From assembly GCA_964036275.1 (NCBI GenBank), contig OZ038434.1:25775413-25839412 (forward strand): a stretch of DNA of 64,000 bases, read 5' to 3'. A program made the translations under genes and the position numbers. The stretch's first letter is position 1; every line of letters starts with the position of its first letter. This document shows positions 12,790 through 24,358 of the stretch, in pieces. The DNA comes from Litoditis marina (lineage: Eukaryota; Nematoda; Chromadorea; Rhabditida; Rhabditidae). The notes under the pieces were generated by a model that saw only the letters and a list, made by a program, of their open reading frames with translations, did no database searches and had not been told where the DNA came from.

Positions 12790-15700
12790 AAATTGAACTT
12801 GGGCCAAAATGGCCAAACTTGCAAGAATAAGATTTGGAATAGTTAATTAGTTGTATAAAACGATATTAGAAGCTATTCCAAGCGGTTTGGTCGCCAATTG
12901 ACAACTTTTGAGTTGCGACGTCAAATACCGTAGTTTTTGCGACGTCATGACGTCGCAAAATTGAACTTGGGCCAAAATGGCCAAACTTGCAAGAATAAGA
13001 ATTGGAATAGTTAATTATCTGTATAAAACGATGTGAGAAGCTATTCCAAGCGGTTTGGTCGCCAATTGATAACTTTTGAGTTGCGACGTCAAATACCGTA
13101 GTTTTTGCGACGTCAAGACGTCGCAAAATTGAACTTGGGCCAAAATGGCCAATCTTGCAAGAATAAGATTTGGAATAGTTAATTATTTGTATAAAGCGAT
13201 ATTAGAAGCTATTCCAAGCGGTTTGGTCGCCAATTGATAACTTCTGAGTTGCGACGTCAAATACCGTAGTTTTTGCGACGTCATGACGTCGCAAAATTGA
13301 ACTTGGGCCAAAATGGCCAAACTTGCAAAAATAAGATTTGGAATAGTTAATTATTTGTATAAAACGATATCAGAAGCTATTCCAAGCGGTTTGGTCGCCA
13401 ATTGATAACTTTTGAGTTGCGACGTCAAATACCGTAGTTTTTGCGACGTCATGACGTCGCAAAATTGAACTTGGGCCAAAATGGCCAAACTTGCAAGAAT
13501 GAGATTTGGAATAGTTAATTATTTGTATAAAACGATATTAGAAGCTATTCCAAGCGGTTTGGTCGTCAATTGATAACTTTTGAGTTGCGACGTCAAATAC
13601 CTAGTTTTTGCGACGTCATGACGTCGCAAAATTGAACTTGGGCCAAAATGGCCAAACTTGCAAAAATAAGATTTGGAATAGTTAATTATTTGTATAAAAC
13701 GATATTAGAACCTATTCCAAGCGGTTTGGTCGCCAATTGATAACTTTTGAGTTGCGACGTCAAATACCGTAGTTTTTGCGACGTCATGACGTCGCAAAAT
13801 TGAACTTGGGCCAAAATGGCCCAACTTGCAAGAATAAGATTTGGAATAGTTAATTATTTGTATAAAACAATATTAGAAGCTATTCCAAGCGGTTTGGTCG
13901 CCAATTGACAACTTTTGAGTTGCGACGTCAAATACCGTAGTTTTTGCGACGTCATGACGTCGCAAAATTGAACTTGGGCCAAAATGGCCAAACTTGCAAG
14001 AATAAGATTTGGAATAGTTAATTAGTTGTATAAAACGATATTAGAAGCTATTCCAAGCGGTTTGGTCGCCAATTGACAACTTTTGAGTTGCGACGTCAAA
14101 TACCGTAGTTTTTGCGACGTCATGACGTCGCAAAATTGAACTTGGGCCAAAATGGCCAAACTTGCAAGAATAAGAATTGGAATAGTTAATTATCTGTATA
14201 AAACGATGTGAGAAGCTATTCCAAGCGGTTTGGTCGCCAATTGATAACTTTTGAGTTGCGACGTCAAATACCGTAGTTTTTGCGACGTCAAGACGTCGCA
14301 AAATTGAACTTGGGCCAAAATGGCCAATCTTGCAAGAATAAGATTTGGAATAGTTAATTATTTGTATAAAACGATATTAGAAGCTATTCCAAGCGGTTTG
14401 GTCGCCAATTGATAACTTTTGAGTTGCGACGTCAAATACCGTAGTTTTTGCGACGTCATGACGTCGCAAAATTGAACTTGGGCCAAAATGGCCAAACTTG
14501 CAAAAATAAGATTTGGAATAGTTAATTATTTGTATAAAACGATATCAGAAGCTATTCCAAGCGGTTTGGTCGCCAATTGATAACTTTTGAGTTGCGACGT
14601 CAAATACCGTAGTTTTTGCGACGTCATGACGTCGCAAAATTGAACTTGGGCCAAAATGGCCAAACTTGCAAGAATGAGATTTGGAATAGTTAATTATTTG
14701 TATAAAACGATATTAGAAGCTATTCCAAGCGGTTTGGTCGTCAATTGATAACTTTTGAGTTGCGACGTCAAATACCTAGTTTTTGCGACGTCATGACGTC
14801 GCAAAATTGAACTTGGGCCAAAATGGCCAAACTTGCAAAAATAAGATTTGGAATAGTTAATTATTTGTATAAAACGATATTAGAACCTATTCCAAGCGGT
14901 TTGGTCGCCAATTGATAACTTTTGAGTTGCGACGTCAAATACCGTAGTTTTTGCGACGTCATGACGTCGCAAAATTGAACTTGGGCCAAAATGGCCCAAC
15001 TTGCAAGAATAAGATTTGGAATAGTTAATTATTTGTATAAAACAATATTAGAAGCTATTCCAAGCGGTTTGGTCGCCAATTGACAACTTTTGAGTTGCGA
15101 CGTCAAATACCGTAGTTTTTGCGACGTCATGACGTCGCAAAATTGAACTTGGGCCAAAATGGCCAAACTTGCAAGAATAAGATTTGGAATAGTTAATTAG
15201 TTGTATAAAACGATATTAGAAGCTATTCCAAGCGGTTTGGTCGCCAATTGACAACTTTTGAGTTGCGACGTCAAATACCGTAGTTTTTGCGACGTCATGA
15301 CGTCGCAAAATTGAACTTGGGCCAAAATGGCCAAACTTGCAAGAATAAGAATTGGAATAGTTAATTATCTGTATAATACGATGTGAGAAGCTATTCCAAG
15401 CGGTTTGGTCGCCAATTGATAACTTTTGAGTTGCGACGTCAAATACCGTAGTTTTTGCGACGTCAAGACGTCGCAAAATTGAACTTGGGCCAAAATGGCC
15501 AATCTTGCAAGAATAAGATTTGGAATAGTTAATTATTTGTATAAAACGATATTAGAAGCTATTCCAAGCGGTTTGGTCGCCAATTGATAACTTTTGAGTT
15601 GCGACGTCAAATACCGTAGTTTTTGCGACGTCATGACGTCGCAAAATTGAACTTGGGCCAAAATGGCCAAACTTGCAAAAATAAGATTTGGAATAGTTAA
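12790..15700 (+). repeat. 7-monomer higher-order repeat, 1,175 bp
   Basis: The pair of monomers with TTAATTAGTTGTATAAAACG followed by the GATGTGAG variant, then CAATCTTGC, GATATCAG, AATGAG with GGTCGTCAATTG, AGAACC and AACAATATT, recurs every 1,175 bp starting near 12,800, 13,975 and 15,150. About two and a half copies. Copy 3 carries a private TATAATACG change near 15373. Confidence 0.8.
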
Positions 15701-16804
15701 TTAGTTGTATAAAACGATATTAGAAGCTATTCCAAGCGGTTTGGTCGCCAATTGACAACTTTTGAGTTGCGACGTCAAATACCGTAGTTTTTGCGACGTC
15801 ATGACGTCGCAAAATTGAACTTGGGCCAAAATGGCCCAACTTGCAAGAATAAGATTTGGAATAGTTAATTATTTGTATAAAACGATATTAGAAGCTATTC
15901 CAAGCGGTTTGGTCGCCAATTGATAACTTTTGAGTTGCGACGTCAAATACCGTAGTTTTTGCGACGTCATGACGTCGCAAAATTGAACTTGGGCCAAAAT
16001 GGCCCAACTTGCAAGAATAAGATTTGGAATAGTTAATTATTTGTATAAAACGATATTAGAAGCTATTCCAAGCGGTTTGGTCGCCAATTGATAACTTTTG
16101 AGTTGCGACGTCAAATACCGTAGTTTTTGCGACGTCATGACGTCGCAAATTTGAACTTGGGCCAAAATGGCCAAGCTTGCAAGAATAAAATTTGGAATAG
16201 TTAATTAGATGTATAAAACTATATTAGAAGCTATTTCAAGCGGTTTGGTCGCCAATTGACAACTTTTGAGTTGCGACGTCAAATACCGTAGTTTTTGCGA
16301 CGTCATGACGTCGCAAAATTGAACTTGGGCCAAAATGGCCAAACTTGCAAGAATAAGATTTGGAATAGTTAATTAGTTGTATAAAACGATATTAGAAGCT
16401 ATTCCAAGCGGTTTGGTCGCCAATTGATAACTTTTGAGTTGCGACGTCAAATACCGTAGTTTTTGCGACGTCATGACGTCGCAAAATTGAACTTGGGCCA
16501 AAATGGCCAATCTTGCAAGAATAAGATTTGGAATAGTTAATTATTTGTATAAAACGATATTAGAAGCTATTCCAAGCGGTTTGGTCGCCAATTGATAACT
16601 TTTGAGTTGCGACGTCAAATACCGTAGTTTTTGCGACGTCATTAAATTATAAGAAAACTAGGAAATTGAAACTACTATACAAAACCACGTTGCTCGTGTA
16701 AACAAGCTCGACTAACTGTTGATATCAGGCTACTTTAGTAATTTATAAAAGAAAAAAGTCCAAAGGAGAGAGGAATGAAAAGAGGGAAGAGAGTGAGAGA
16801 TAAA

Positions 16805-16810
16805 TTTATT
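16805..16810 (-). promoter_or_regulatory. Candidate polyadenylation signal AATAAA, copy 1
   Basis: AATAAA on the minus strand about 280 bp downstream of the RT stop and about 45 bp after the hammerhead-like motif. It is followed by a pyrimidine-rich tract. Position fits a 3' end signal of the element, but a six-base AT-rich match is weak on its own. Confidence 0.3.
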
Positions 16811-16854
16811 TGCACTGTGCAAATTCCTAGATTGTCTATTACAAACATTAGTTA

Positions 16855-16950
16855 CCTTGACATTTCGGGCAATTACCGATCCATATGTCAAACAGGATGC
16901 CCTCATCAGTAGATGACCTGTTATAGTTAACCTAGTGAGATTATTTCAAG
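16855..16950 (-). ncRNA. Hammerhead-ribozyme-like motif, copy 1
   Basis: On the minus strand, CUGAUGA (16909-16903) is followed by GGGCA (16902-16898), which pairs perfectly with UGCCC (16871-16867), then GAAA (16866-16863). This is the conserved core with the expected G-C pair closing stem II. AUCC/GGAU inside the loop (16898-16895 with 16882-16879) can extend stem II. For stem III, CUUGAAAU (16950-16943) can pair with AUGUCAAG (16863-16856) with one mismatch, followed by a UA dinucleotide at the cleavage position. Stem I is poor: the base next to the core is A opposite A. Type I and type III layouts were both tried and neither closes cleanly. It may be a decayed ribozyme or a coincidence. 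Hammerheads are known in Penelope-like elements, which raises the prior. Confidence 0.4.
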
Positions 16951-17091
16951 AAATTGAGTTAGAAGATGTAAAAAGAGTCCATTTACACTTACACAAGAGA
17001 AGAATGATGACCAGTGAGTCAGCTGAGTGCAAGAGGAGGGTCAGAAAATGGACAGACAATTATTGATCGAACTGTTCGCTGGATCAAAAGT

Positions 17092-17895
17092 TCACGTCAC
17101 TGCATCTAATAATCTAGTAAACAATTGCAAGTCAATTGCATACTTACTTGTGATAAATGGTTTATCAGCAATTACTTTATAGAAGCGTCTAAGAATCAAC
17201 ATTTTAGGCCAACCATTTTTAAAATAAAAACTAGCAAGCTGTTTTGCTCTTGCTAAGAAATCTTCATAGTCTGAACAAGCACGTGTTATTCGTATTATTT
17301 CGCCAGTAATTGTATTCAAACCAATTCTACTATCGATATTCGAAAAGTAGTTTGGATATCTTATAACGTCAAACTTGAAGAGATCAGTTTTATTAAATAG
17401 AGATACTTTAATCTGGGGAATTGTCACAGTGATATCCAAATCGAGAAACTCGCAATTTGTTTTCAAATCCGCTGTTGCTTCTAAACTCAATGAAGAGTCA
17501 TAGATTTGAGCTAAATCTGCTTTGAAATTATCGGATACATCGGAAATATGTAACAGATCATCGATATATCGATATGTATAATTGTACTTTCGTGCGAAAT
17601 GTTGCCCTCGTGTTTCTAAAACTGATTTGATAAACTTGTACTCCATGTAGCTAAGAGTCAGGTCGGCTATTTGTGGTGAGCAGCTGGCACCTTGTGGAAT
17701 ACCACATCTTTGTCTATAAACCTTGTTACCGTATACAGCAACACTATTTTCTAGAAGTGACTCAAGTAAATAACAAACTTCTTGAAAAGTGAAAAATGAA
17801 CCAGTACCATTATTAGATACGCTGTAACTACAATGGTTACCTTGTACACGTATATAGTTTTGATTTTTGAAACAAACACTAAGGAGCTGAAACAT
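17092..17895 (-). pseudogene. 5'-truncated reverse transcriptase, Penelope-like (copy 1)
   Basis: Open frame of 267 residues from ATG at 17893-17895 to TGA at 17092-17094. It can be extended 16 codons upstream, but those are satellite sequence and have only a TTG start, so I take the ATG. It encodes part of an RNA-templated DNA polymerase. Motif B is GIPQGASCSP (residues 65-74), preceded by KVYRQ. The catalytic YIDD of motif C is at 110-113. CEFLDLDI at 148-155 and a downstream FKFDVIRYP block at 173-181 match the palm/thumb region of a metazoan RT family with Penelope-like motifs. No Asp occurs before residue 78, so the motif A catalytic Asp and the fingers region are missing. The protein cannot be active as it stands. 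Only one base (17754) differs from copy 2 within the frame, and it is synonymous (CTA/TTA). Confidence 0.75.
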
Positions 17896-17896
17896 A

Positions 17897-20800
17897 CATG
17901 ACGTCGCAAAATTGAACTTGGGCCAAAATGGCCAAACTTGCAAAAATAAGATTTGGAATAGTTAATTATTTGTATAAAACGATATTAGAACCTATTCCAA
18001 GCGGTTTGGTCGCCAATTGATAACTTTTGAGTTGCGACGTCAAATACCGTAGTTTTTGCGACGTCAAGACGTCGCAAAATTGAACTTGGGCCAAAATGGC
18101 CAATCTTGCAAGAATAAGATTTGGAATAGTTAATTATTTGTATAAAGCGATATTAGAAGCTATTCCAAGCGGTTTGGTCGCCAATTGATAACTTCTGAGT
18201 TGCGACGTCAAATACCGTAGTTTTTGCGACGTCATGACGTCGCAAAATTGAACTTGGGCCAAAATGGCCAAACTTGCAAAAATAAGATTTGGAATAGTTA
18301 ATTATTTGTATAAAACGATATCAGAAGCTATTCCAAGCGGTTTGGTCGCCAATTGATAACTTTTGAGTTGCGACGTCAAATACCGTAGTTTTTGCGACGT
18401 CATGACGTCGCAAAATTGAACTTGGGCCAAAATGGCCAAACTTGCAAGAATGAGATTTGGAATAGTTAATTATTTGTATAAAACGATATTAGAAGCTATT
18501 CCAAGCGGTTTGGTCGTCAATTGATAACTTTTGAGTTGCGACGTCAAATACCTAGTTTTTGCGACGTCATGACGTCGCAAAATTGAACTTGGGCCAAAAT
18601 GGCCAAACTTGCAAAAATAAGATTTGGAATAGTTAATTATTTGTATAAAACGATATTAGAACCTATTCCAAGCGGTTTGGTCGCCAATTGATAACTTTTG
18701 AGTTGCGACGTCAAATACCGTAGTTTTTGCGACGTCATGACGTCGCAAAGTTGAACTTGGGCCAAAATGGCCCAACTTGCAAGAATAAGATTTGGAATAG
18801 TTAATTATTTGTATAAAACAATATTAGAAGCTATTCCGAGCGGTTTGGTCGCCAATTGACAACTTTTGAGTTGCGACGTCAAATACCGTAGTTTTTGCAA
18901 CGTCATGACGTCGCAAAATTGAACTTGGGCCAAAATGGCCAAACTTGCAAGAATAAGATTTGGAATAGTTAATTAGTTGTATAAAACGATATTAGAAGCT
19001 ATTCCAAGCGGTTTGGTCGCCAATTGACAACTTTTGAGTTGCGACGTCAAATACCGTAGTTTTTGCGACGTCATGACGTCGCAAAATTGAACTTGGGCCA
19101 AAATGGCCAAACTTGCAAGAATAAGAATTGGAATAGTTAATTATCTGTATAAAACGATGTGAGAAGCTATTCCAAGCGGTTTGGTCGCCAATTGATAACT
19201 TTTGAGTTGCGACGTCAAATACCGTAGTTTTTGCGACGTCAAGACGTCGCAAAATTGAACTTGGGCCAAAATGGCCAATCTTGCAAGAATAAGATTTGGA
19301 ATAGTTAATTATTTGTATAAAACGATATTAGAAGCTATTCCAAGCGGTTTGGTCGCCAATTGATAACTTTTGAGTTGCGACGTCAAATACCGTAGTTTTT
19401 GCGACGTCATGACGTCGCAAATTTGAACTTGGGCCAAAATGGCCAAGCTTGCAAAAATAAGATTTGGAATAGTTAATTATTTGTATAAAACGATATTAGA
19501 AGCTATTCCAAGCGGTTTGGTCGCCAATTGATAACTTTTGAGTTGCGACGTCAAATACCGTAGTTTTTGCGACGTCATGACGTCGCAAAATTGAACTTGG
19601 GCCAAAATGGCCAAACTTGCAAAAATAAGATTTGGAATAGTTAATTATTTGTATAAAACGATATTAGAACCTATTCCAAGCGGTTTGGTCGCCAATTGAT
19701 AACTTTTGAGTTGCGACGTCAAATACCGTAGTTTTTGCGACGTCATGACGTCGCAAAATTGAACTTGGGCCAAAATGGCCCAACTTGCAATAATAAGATT
19801 TGGAATAGTTAATTATTTGTATAAAACGATATTAGAAGCTATTCCAAGCGGTTTGGTCGCCAATTGATAACTTTTGAGTTGCGACGTCAAATACCGTAGT
19901 TTTTGCGACGTCATGACGTCGCAAAATTGAACTTGGGCCAAAATGGCCCAACTTGCAAGAATAAGATTTGGAATAGTTAATTATTTGTATAAAACGATAT
20001 TAGAAGCTATTCCAAGCGGTTTGGTCGCCAATTGATAACTTTTGAGTTGCGACGTCAAATACCGTAGTTTTTGCGACGTCATGACGTCGCAAAATTGAAC
20101 TTGGGCCAAAATGGCCCAACTTGCAAGAATAAGATTTGGAATAGTTAATTATTTGTATAAAACGATATTAGAAGCTATTCCAAGCGGTTTGGTCGCCAAT
20201 TGATAACTTTTGAGTTGCGACGTCAAATACCGTAGTTTTTGCGACGTCATGACGTCGCAAATTTGAACTTGGGCCAAAATGGCCAAGCTTGCAAGAATAA
20301 AATTTGGAATAGTTAATTAGATGTATAAAACTATATTAGAAGCTATTTCAAGCGGTTTGGTCGCCAATTGACAACTTTTGAGTTGCGACGTCAAATACCG
20401 TAGTTTTTGCGACGTCATGACGTCGCAAAATTGAACTTGGGCCAAAATGGCCAATCTTGCAAGAATAAGATTTGGAATAGTTAATTATTTGTATAAAGCG
20501 ATATTAGAAGCTATTCCAAGCGGTTTGGTCGCCAATTGATAACTTCTGAGTTGCGACGTCAAATACCGTAGTTTTTGCGACGTCATGACGTCGCAAAATT
20601 GAACTTGGGCCAAAATGGCCAAACTTGCAAAAATAAGATTTGGAATAGTTAATTATTTGTATAAAACGATATCAGAAGCTATTCCAAGCGGTTTGGTCGC
20701 CAATTGATAACTTTTGAGTTGCGACGTCAAATACCGTAGTTTTTGCGACGTCATGACGTCGCAAAATTGAACTTGGGCCAAAATGGCCAAACTTGCAAGA

Positions 20801-23105
20801 ATGAGATTTGGAATAGTTAATTATTTGTATAAAACGATATTAGAAGCTATTCCAAGCGGTTTGGTCGTCAATTGATAACTTTTGAGTTGCGACGTCAAAT
20901 ACCTAGTTTTTGCGACGTCATGACGTCGCAAAATTGAACTTGGGCCAAAATGGCCAAACTTGCAAAAATAAGATTTGGAATAGTTAATTATTTGTATAAA
21001 ACGATATTAGAACCTATTCCAAGCGGTTTGGTCGCCAATTGATAACTTTTGAGTTGCGACGTCAAATACCGTAGTTTTTGCGACGTCATGACGTCGCAAA
21101 ATTGAACTTGGGCCAAAATGGCCCAACTTGCAAGAATAAGATTTGGAATAGTTAATTATTTGTATAAAACAATATTAGAAGCTATTCCAAGCGGTTTGGT
21201 CGCCAATTGACAACTTTTGAGTTGCGACGTCAAATACCGTAGTTTTTGCGACGTCATGACGTCGCAAAATTGAACTTGGGCCAAAATGGCCAAACTTGCA
21301 AGAATAAGATTTGGAATAGTTAATTAGTTGTATAAAACGATATTAGAAGCTATTCCAAGCGGTTTGGTCGCCAATTGACAACTTTTGAGTTGCGACGTCA
21401 AATACCGTAGTTTTTGCGACGTCATGACGTCGCAAAATTGAACTTGGGCCAAAATGGCCAAACTTGCAAGAATAAGAATTGGAATAGTTAATTATCTGTA
21501 TAAAACGATGTGAGAAGCTATTCCAAGCGGTTTGGTCGCCAATTGATAACTTTTGAGTTGCGACGTCAAATACCGTAGTTTTTGCGACGTCAAGACGTCG
21601 CAAAATTGAACTTGGGCCAAAATGGCCAATCTTGCAAGAATAAGATTTGGAATAGTTAATTATTTGTATAAAACGATATTAGAAGCTATTCCAAGCGGTT
21701 TGGTCGCCAATTGATAACTTTTGAGTTGCGATGTCAAATACCGTAGTTTTTGCGACGTCATGACGTCGCAAATTTGAACTTGGGCCAAAATGGCCAAGCT
21801 TGCAAAAATAAGATTTGGAATAGTTAATTATTTGTATAAAACGATATTAGAAGCTATTCCAAGCGGTTTGGTCGCCAATTGATAACTTTTGAGTTGCGAC
21901 GTCAAATACCGTAGTTTTTGCGACGTCATGACGTCGCAAAATTGAACTTGGGCCAAAATGGCCAAACTTGCAAAAATAAGATTTGGAATAGTTAATTATT
22001 TGTATAAAACGATATTAGAACCTATTCCAAGCGGTTTGGTCGCCAATTGATAACTTTTGAGTTGCGACGTCAAATACCGTAGTTTTTGCGACGTCATGAC
22101 GTCGCAAAATTGAACTTGGGCCAAAATGGCCCAACTTGCAATAATAAGATTTGGAATAGTTAATTATTTGTATAAAACGATATTAGAAGCTATTCCAAGC
22201 GGTTTGGTCGCCAATTGATAACTTTTGAGTTGCGACGTCAAATACCGTAGTTTTTGCGACGTCATGACGTCGCAAAATTGAACTTGGGCCAAAATGGCCA
22301 AACTTGCAAGAATAAGATTTGGAATAGTTAATTATTTGTATAAAACGATATTAGAAGCTATTCCAAGCGGTTTGGTCGCCAATTGATAACTTTTGAGTTG
22401 CGACGTCAAATACCGTAGTTTTTGCGACGTCATGACGTCGCAAAATTGAACTTGGGCCAAAATGGCCCAACTTGCAAGAATAAGATTTGGAATAGTTAAT
22501 TATTTGTATAAAACGATATTAGAAGCTATTCCAAGCGGTTTGGTCGCCAATTGATAACTTTTGAGTTGCGACGTCAAATACCGTAGTTTTTGCGACGTCA
22601 TGACGTCGCAAATTTGAACTTGGGCCAAAATGGCCAAGCTTGCAAAAATAAAATTTGGAATAGTTAATTAGATGTATAAAACTATATTAGAAGCTATTTC
22701 AAGCGGTTTGGTCGCCAATTGACAACTTTTGAGTTGCGACGTCAAATACCGTAGTTTTTGCGACGTCATGACGTCGCAAAATTGAACTTGGGCCAAAATG
22801 GCCAAACTTGCAAGAATAAGATTTGGAATAGTTAATTAGTTGTATAAAACGATATTAGAAGCTATTCCAAGCGGTTTGGTCGCCAATTGATAACTTTTGA
22901 GTTGCGACGTCAAATACCGTAGTTTTTGCGACGTCATGACGTCGCAAAATTGAACTTGGGCCAAAATGGCCAATCTTGCAAGAATAAGATTTGGAATAGT
23001 TAATTATTTGTATAAAACGATATTAGAAGCTATTCCAAGCGGTTTGGTCGCCAATTGATAACTTTTGAGTTGCGACGTCAAATACCGTAGTTTTTGCGAC
23101 GTCAT
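17897..23105 (+). repeat. 168-bp satellite array, segment 2
   Basis: Resumes in phase after the insertion. The distance between the two RT elements is exactly explained as 31 monomers, two of them the 167-bp TACCTAG form, plus one 1,254-bp element and its 3-bp duplication. A 14-monomer spacing (2,351 bp) links the GTTG plus GATGTGAG monomer pairs at about 18992 and 21343. Private changes include GCAACGTC near 18899 and GATGTCAAATACC near 21730. No gene is seen. Confidence 0.98.
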
Positions 23106-23267
23106 TAAATTATAAGAAAACTAGGAAATTGAAACTACTATACAAAACCACGTTGCTCGTGTAAACAAGCTCGACTAACTGTTGATATCAGGCTACTTTA
23201 GTAATTTATAAAAGAAAAAAGTCCAAAGGAGAGAGGAATGAAAAGAGGGAAGAGAGTGAGAGATAAA

Positions 23268-23273
23268 TTTATT
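23268..23273 (-). promoter_or_regulatory. Candidate polyadenylation signal AATAAA, copy 2
   Basis: Duplicate of the signal at 16805-16810, in the same position relative to the RT frame and the hammerhead-like motif. Confidence 0.3.
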
Positions 23274-23317
23274 TGCACTGTGCAAATTCCTAGATTGTCT
23301 ATTACAAACATTAGTTA

Positions 23318-23413
23318 CCTTGACATTTCGGGCAATTACCGATCCATATGTCAAACAGGATGCCCTCATCAGTAGATGACCTGTTATAGTTAACCTAGTG
23401 AGATTATTTCAAG
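23318..23413 (-). ncRNA. Hammerhead-ribozyme-like motif, copy 2
   Basis: Same sequence as copy 1, displaced by 6,463 bp: CUGAUGA, GGGCA/UGCCC stem II, GAAA, and the near-complementary CUUGAAAU/AUGUCAAG outer arms, with the same weak stem I. As a duplicate it adds no independent evidence for function. Confidence 0.4.
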
Positions 23414-23554
23414 AAATTGAGTTAGAAGATGTAAAAAGAGTCCATTTACACTTACACAAGAGAAGAATGATGACCAGTGAGTCAGCTGAGTGCAAGAGGA
23501 GGGTCAGAAAATGGACAGACAATTATTGATCGAACTGTTCGCTGGATCAAAAGT

Positions 23555-24358
23555 TCACGTCACTGCATCTAATAATCTAGTAAACAATTGCAAGTCAATT
23601 GCATACTTACTTGTGATAAATGGTTTATCAGCAATTACTTTATAGAAGCGTCTAAGAATCAACATTTTAGGCCAACCATTTTTAAAATAAAAACTAGCAA
23701 GCTGTTTTGCTCTTGCTAAGAAATCTTCATAGTCTGAACAAGCACGTGTTATTCGTATTATTTCGCCAGTAATTGTATTCAAACCAATTCTACTATCGAT
23801 ATTCGAAAAGTAGTTTGGATATCTTATAACGTCAAACTTGAAGAGATCAGTTTTATTAAATAGAGATACTTTAATCTGGGGAATTGTCACAGTGATATCC
23901 AAATCGAGAAACTCGCAATTTGTTTTCAAATCCGCTGTTGCTTCTAAACTCAATGAAGAGTCATAGATTTGAGCTAAATCTGCTTTGAAATTATCGGATA
24001 CATCGGAAATATGTAACAGATCATCGATATATCGATATGTATAATTGTACTTTCGTGCGAAATGTTGCCCTCGTGTTTCTAAAACTGATTTGATAAACTT
24101 GTACTCCATGTAGCTAAGAGTCAGGTCGGCTATTTGTGGTGAGCAGCTGGCACCTTGTGGAATACCACATCTTTGTCTATAAACCTTGTTACCGTATACA
24201 GCAACACTATTTTCTAAAAGTGACTCAAGTAAATAACAAACTTCTTGAAAAGTGAAAAATGAACCAGTACCATTATTAGATACGCTGTAACTACAATGGT
24301 TACCTTGTACACGTATATAGTTTTGATTTTTGAAACAAACACTAAGGAGCTGAAACAT
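23555..24358 (-). pseudogene. 5'-truncated reverse transcriptase, Penelope-like (copy 2)
   Basis: Same 267-residue frame as copy 1, ATG at 24356-24358, with an identical predicted protein. Motif B GIPQGASCSP and YIDD are intact; motif A and everything upstream are absent. The only coding difference from copy 1 is the synonymous change at 24217. Absence of frame damage in both copies reflects the recency of duplication and need not mean selection. A truncated RT of this kind could be transcribed only from outside promoters, for which the satellite is the only candidate nearby. Confidence 0.75.

Larger units (their letters stand above)
1..16642 (+). repeat. 168-bp satellite array, segment 1
   Basis: Uninterrupted head-to-tail tandem repeat. 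The palindromic junction GACGTCATGACGTC recurs every 168 bp, or every 167 bp where TACCGTAG is shortened to TACCTAG. Monomers differ by a few shared variants, which recur in blocks and so define higher-order repeats (listed separately). Typical variants are GGCCC or GGCCA after GGGCCAAAAT, AAGATTTGG versus AAGAATTGG, GATATTAG versus GATATCAG or GATGTGAG, and CAAGACGTC in place of CATGACGTC. No gene is supported: the short open frames here are one-stop-per-monomer frames in which a variant removed the stop. Array orientation is constant. Confidence 0.98.
16643..17896 (-). mobile_element. RT-bearing retroelement fragment, copy 1
   Basis: Non-satellite DNA of 1,254 bp inserted in the junction palindrome. 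CAT at 16640-16642 and again at 17897-17899 gives an apparent 3-bp target duplication. Read on the minus strand it holds, in order, a 5'-truncated reverse transcriptase frame, a hammerhead-like motif, an AATAAA signal, a pyrimidine-rich stretch (polypurine on plus at about 16750-16800) and an AT-rich 3' end. There are no terminal inverted repeats, no LTRs and no poly(A) tail. The RT begins beyond where its palm motif A should be, as expected of a 5'-truncated non-LTR or Penelope-like insertion. I infer a Penelope-like element from RT motifs plus the hammerhead-like core; no GIY-YIG endonuclease is visible. Confidence 0.75.
15830..20437 (+). repeat. Segmental duplication unit, copy 1 (carries RT element)
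   Basis: The RT element and the monomer variants on both sides repeat 6,463 bp downstream. Shared markers are the CAATCTTGC monomer just left of the insert, the AGAACC monomer just right of it, and the CAAGCTTGCAAGAATAAAATTTGG monomer at about 20284 and 26747. The match ends near 20437, where copy 2 continues with a different monomer order, and weakens to the left near 15.8 kb. Copies share nearly all bases, so the duplication is recent. Edges approximate. Confidence 0.8.

Noticed and set aside
17023..17147. Possible intron on the minus strand: GTAAGTA donor at 17147 and a pyrimidine-rich CAG acceptor ending at 17023
   Set aside because: The spliced reading gives a short tail I do not recognise and stops soon after. 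The unspliced reading continues as KYAIDLQLFTRLL, which looks more like a natural RT C-terminal region. Splicing is possible but unsupported.
16643..17896. Functional host gene, telomerase or group II intron RT
   Set aside because: The frame lacks motif A and the N-terminal domains. It sits in an insertion with a short target duplication inside satellite, and shows no telomerase-specific or intron maturase features.
17896..17943. Sixteen-codon upstream extension of the RT frame into the satellite (and 24359-24406 in copy 2)
   Set aside because: The added residues are encoded by satellite sequence and begin at TTG. The first ATG, one base inside the insertion, is the better boundary; even that is probably not an original start because the protein is 5'-truncated.
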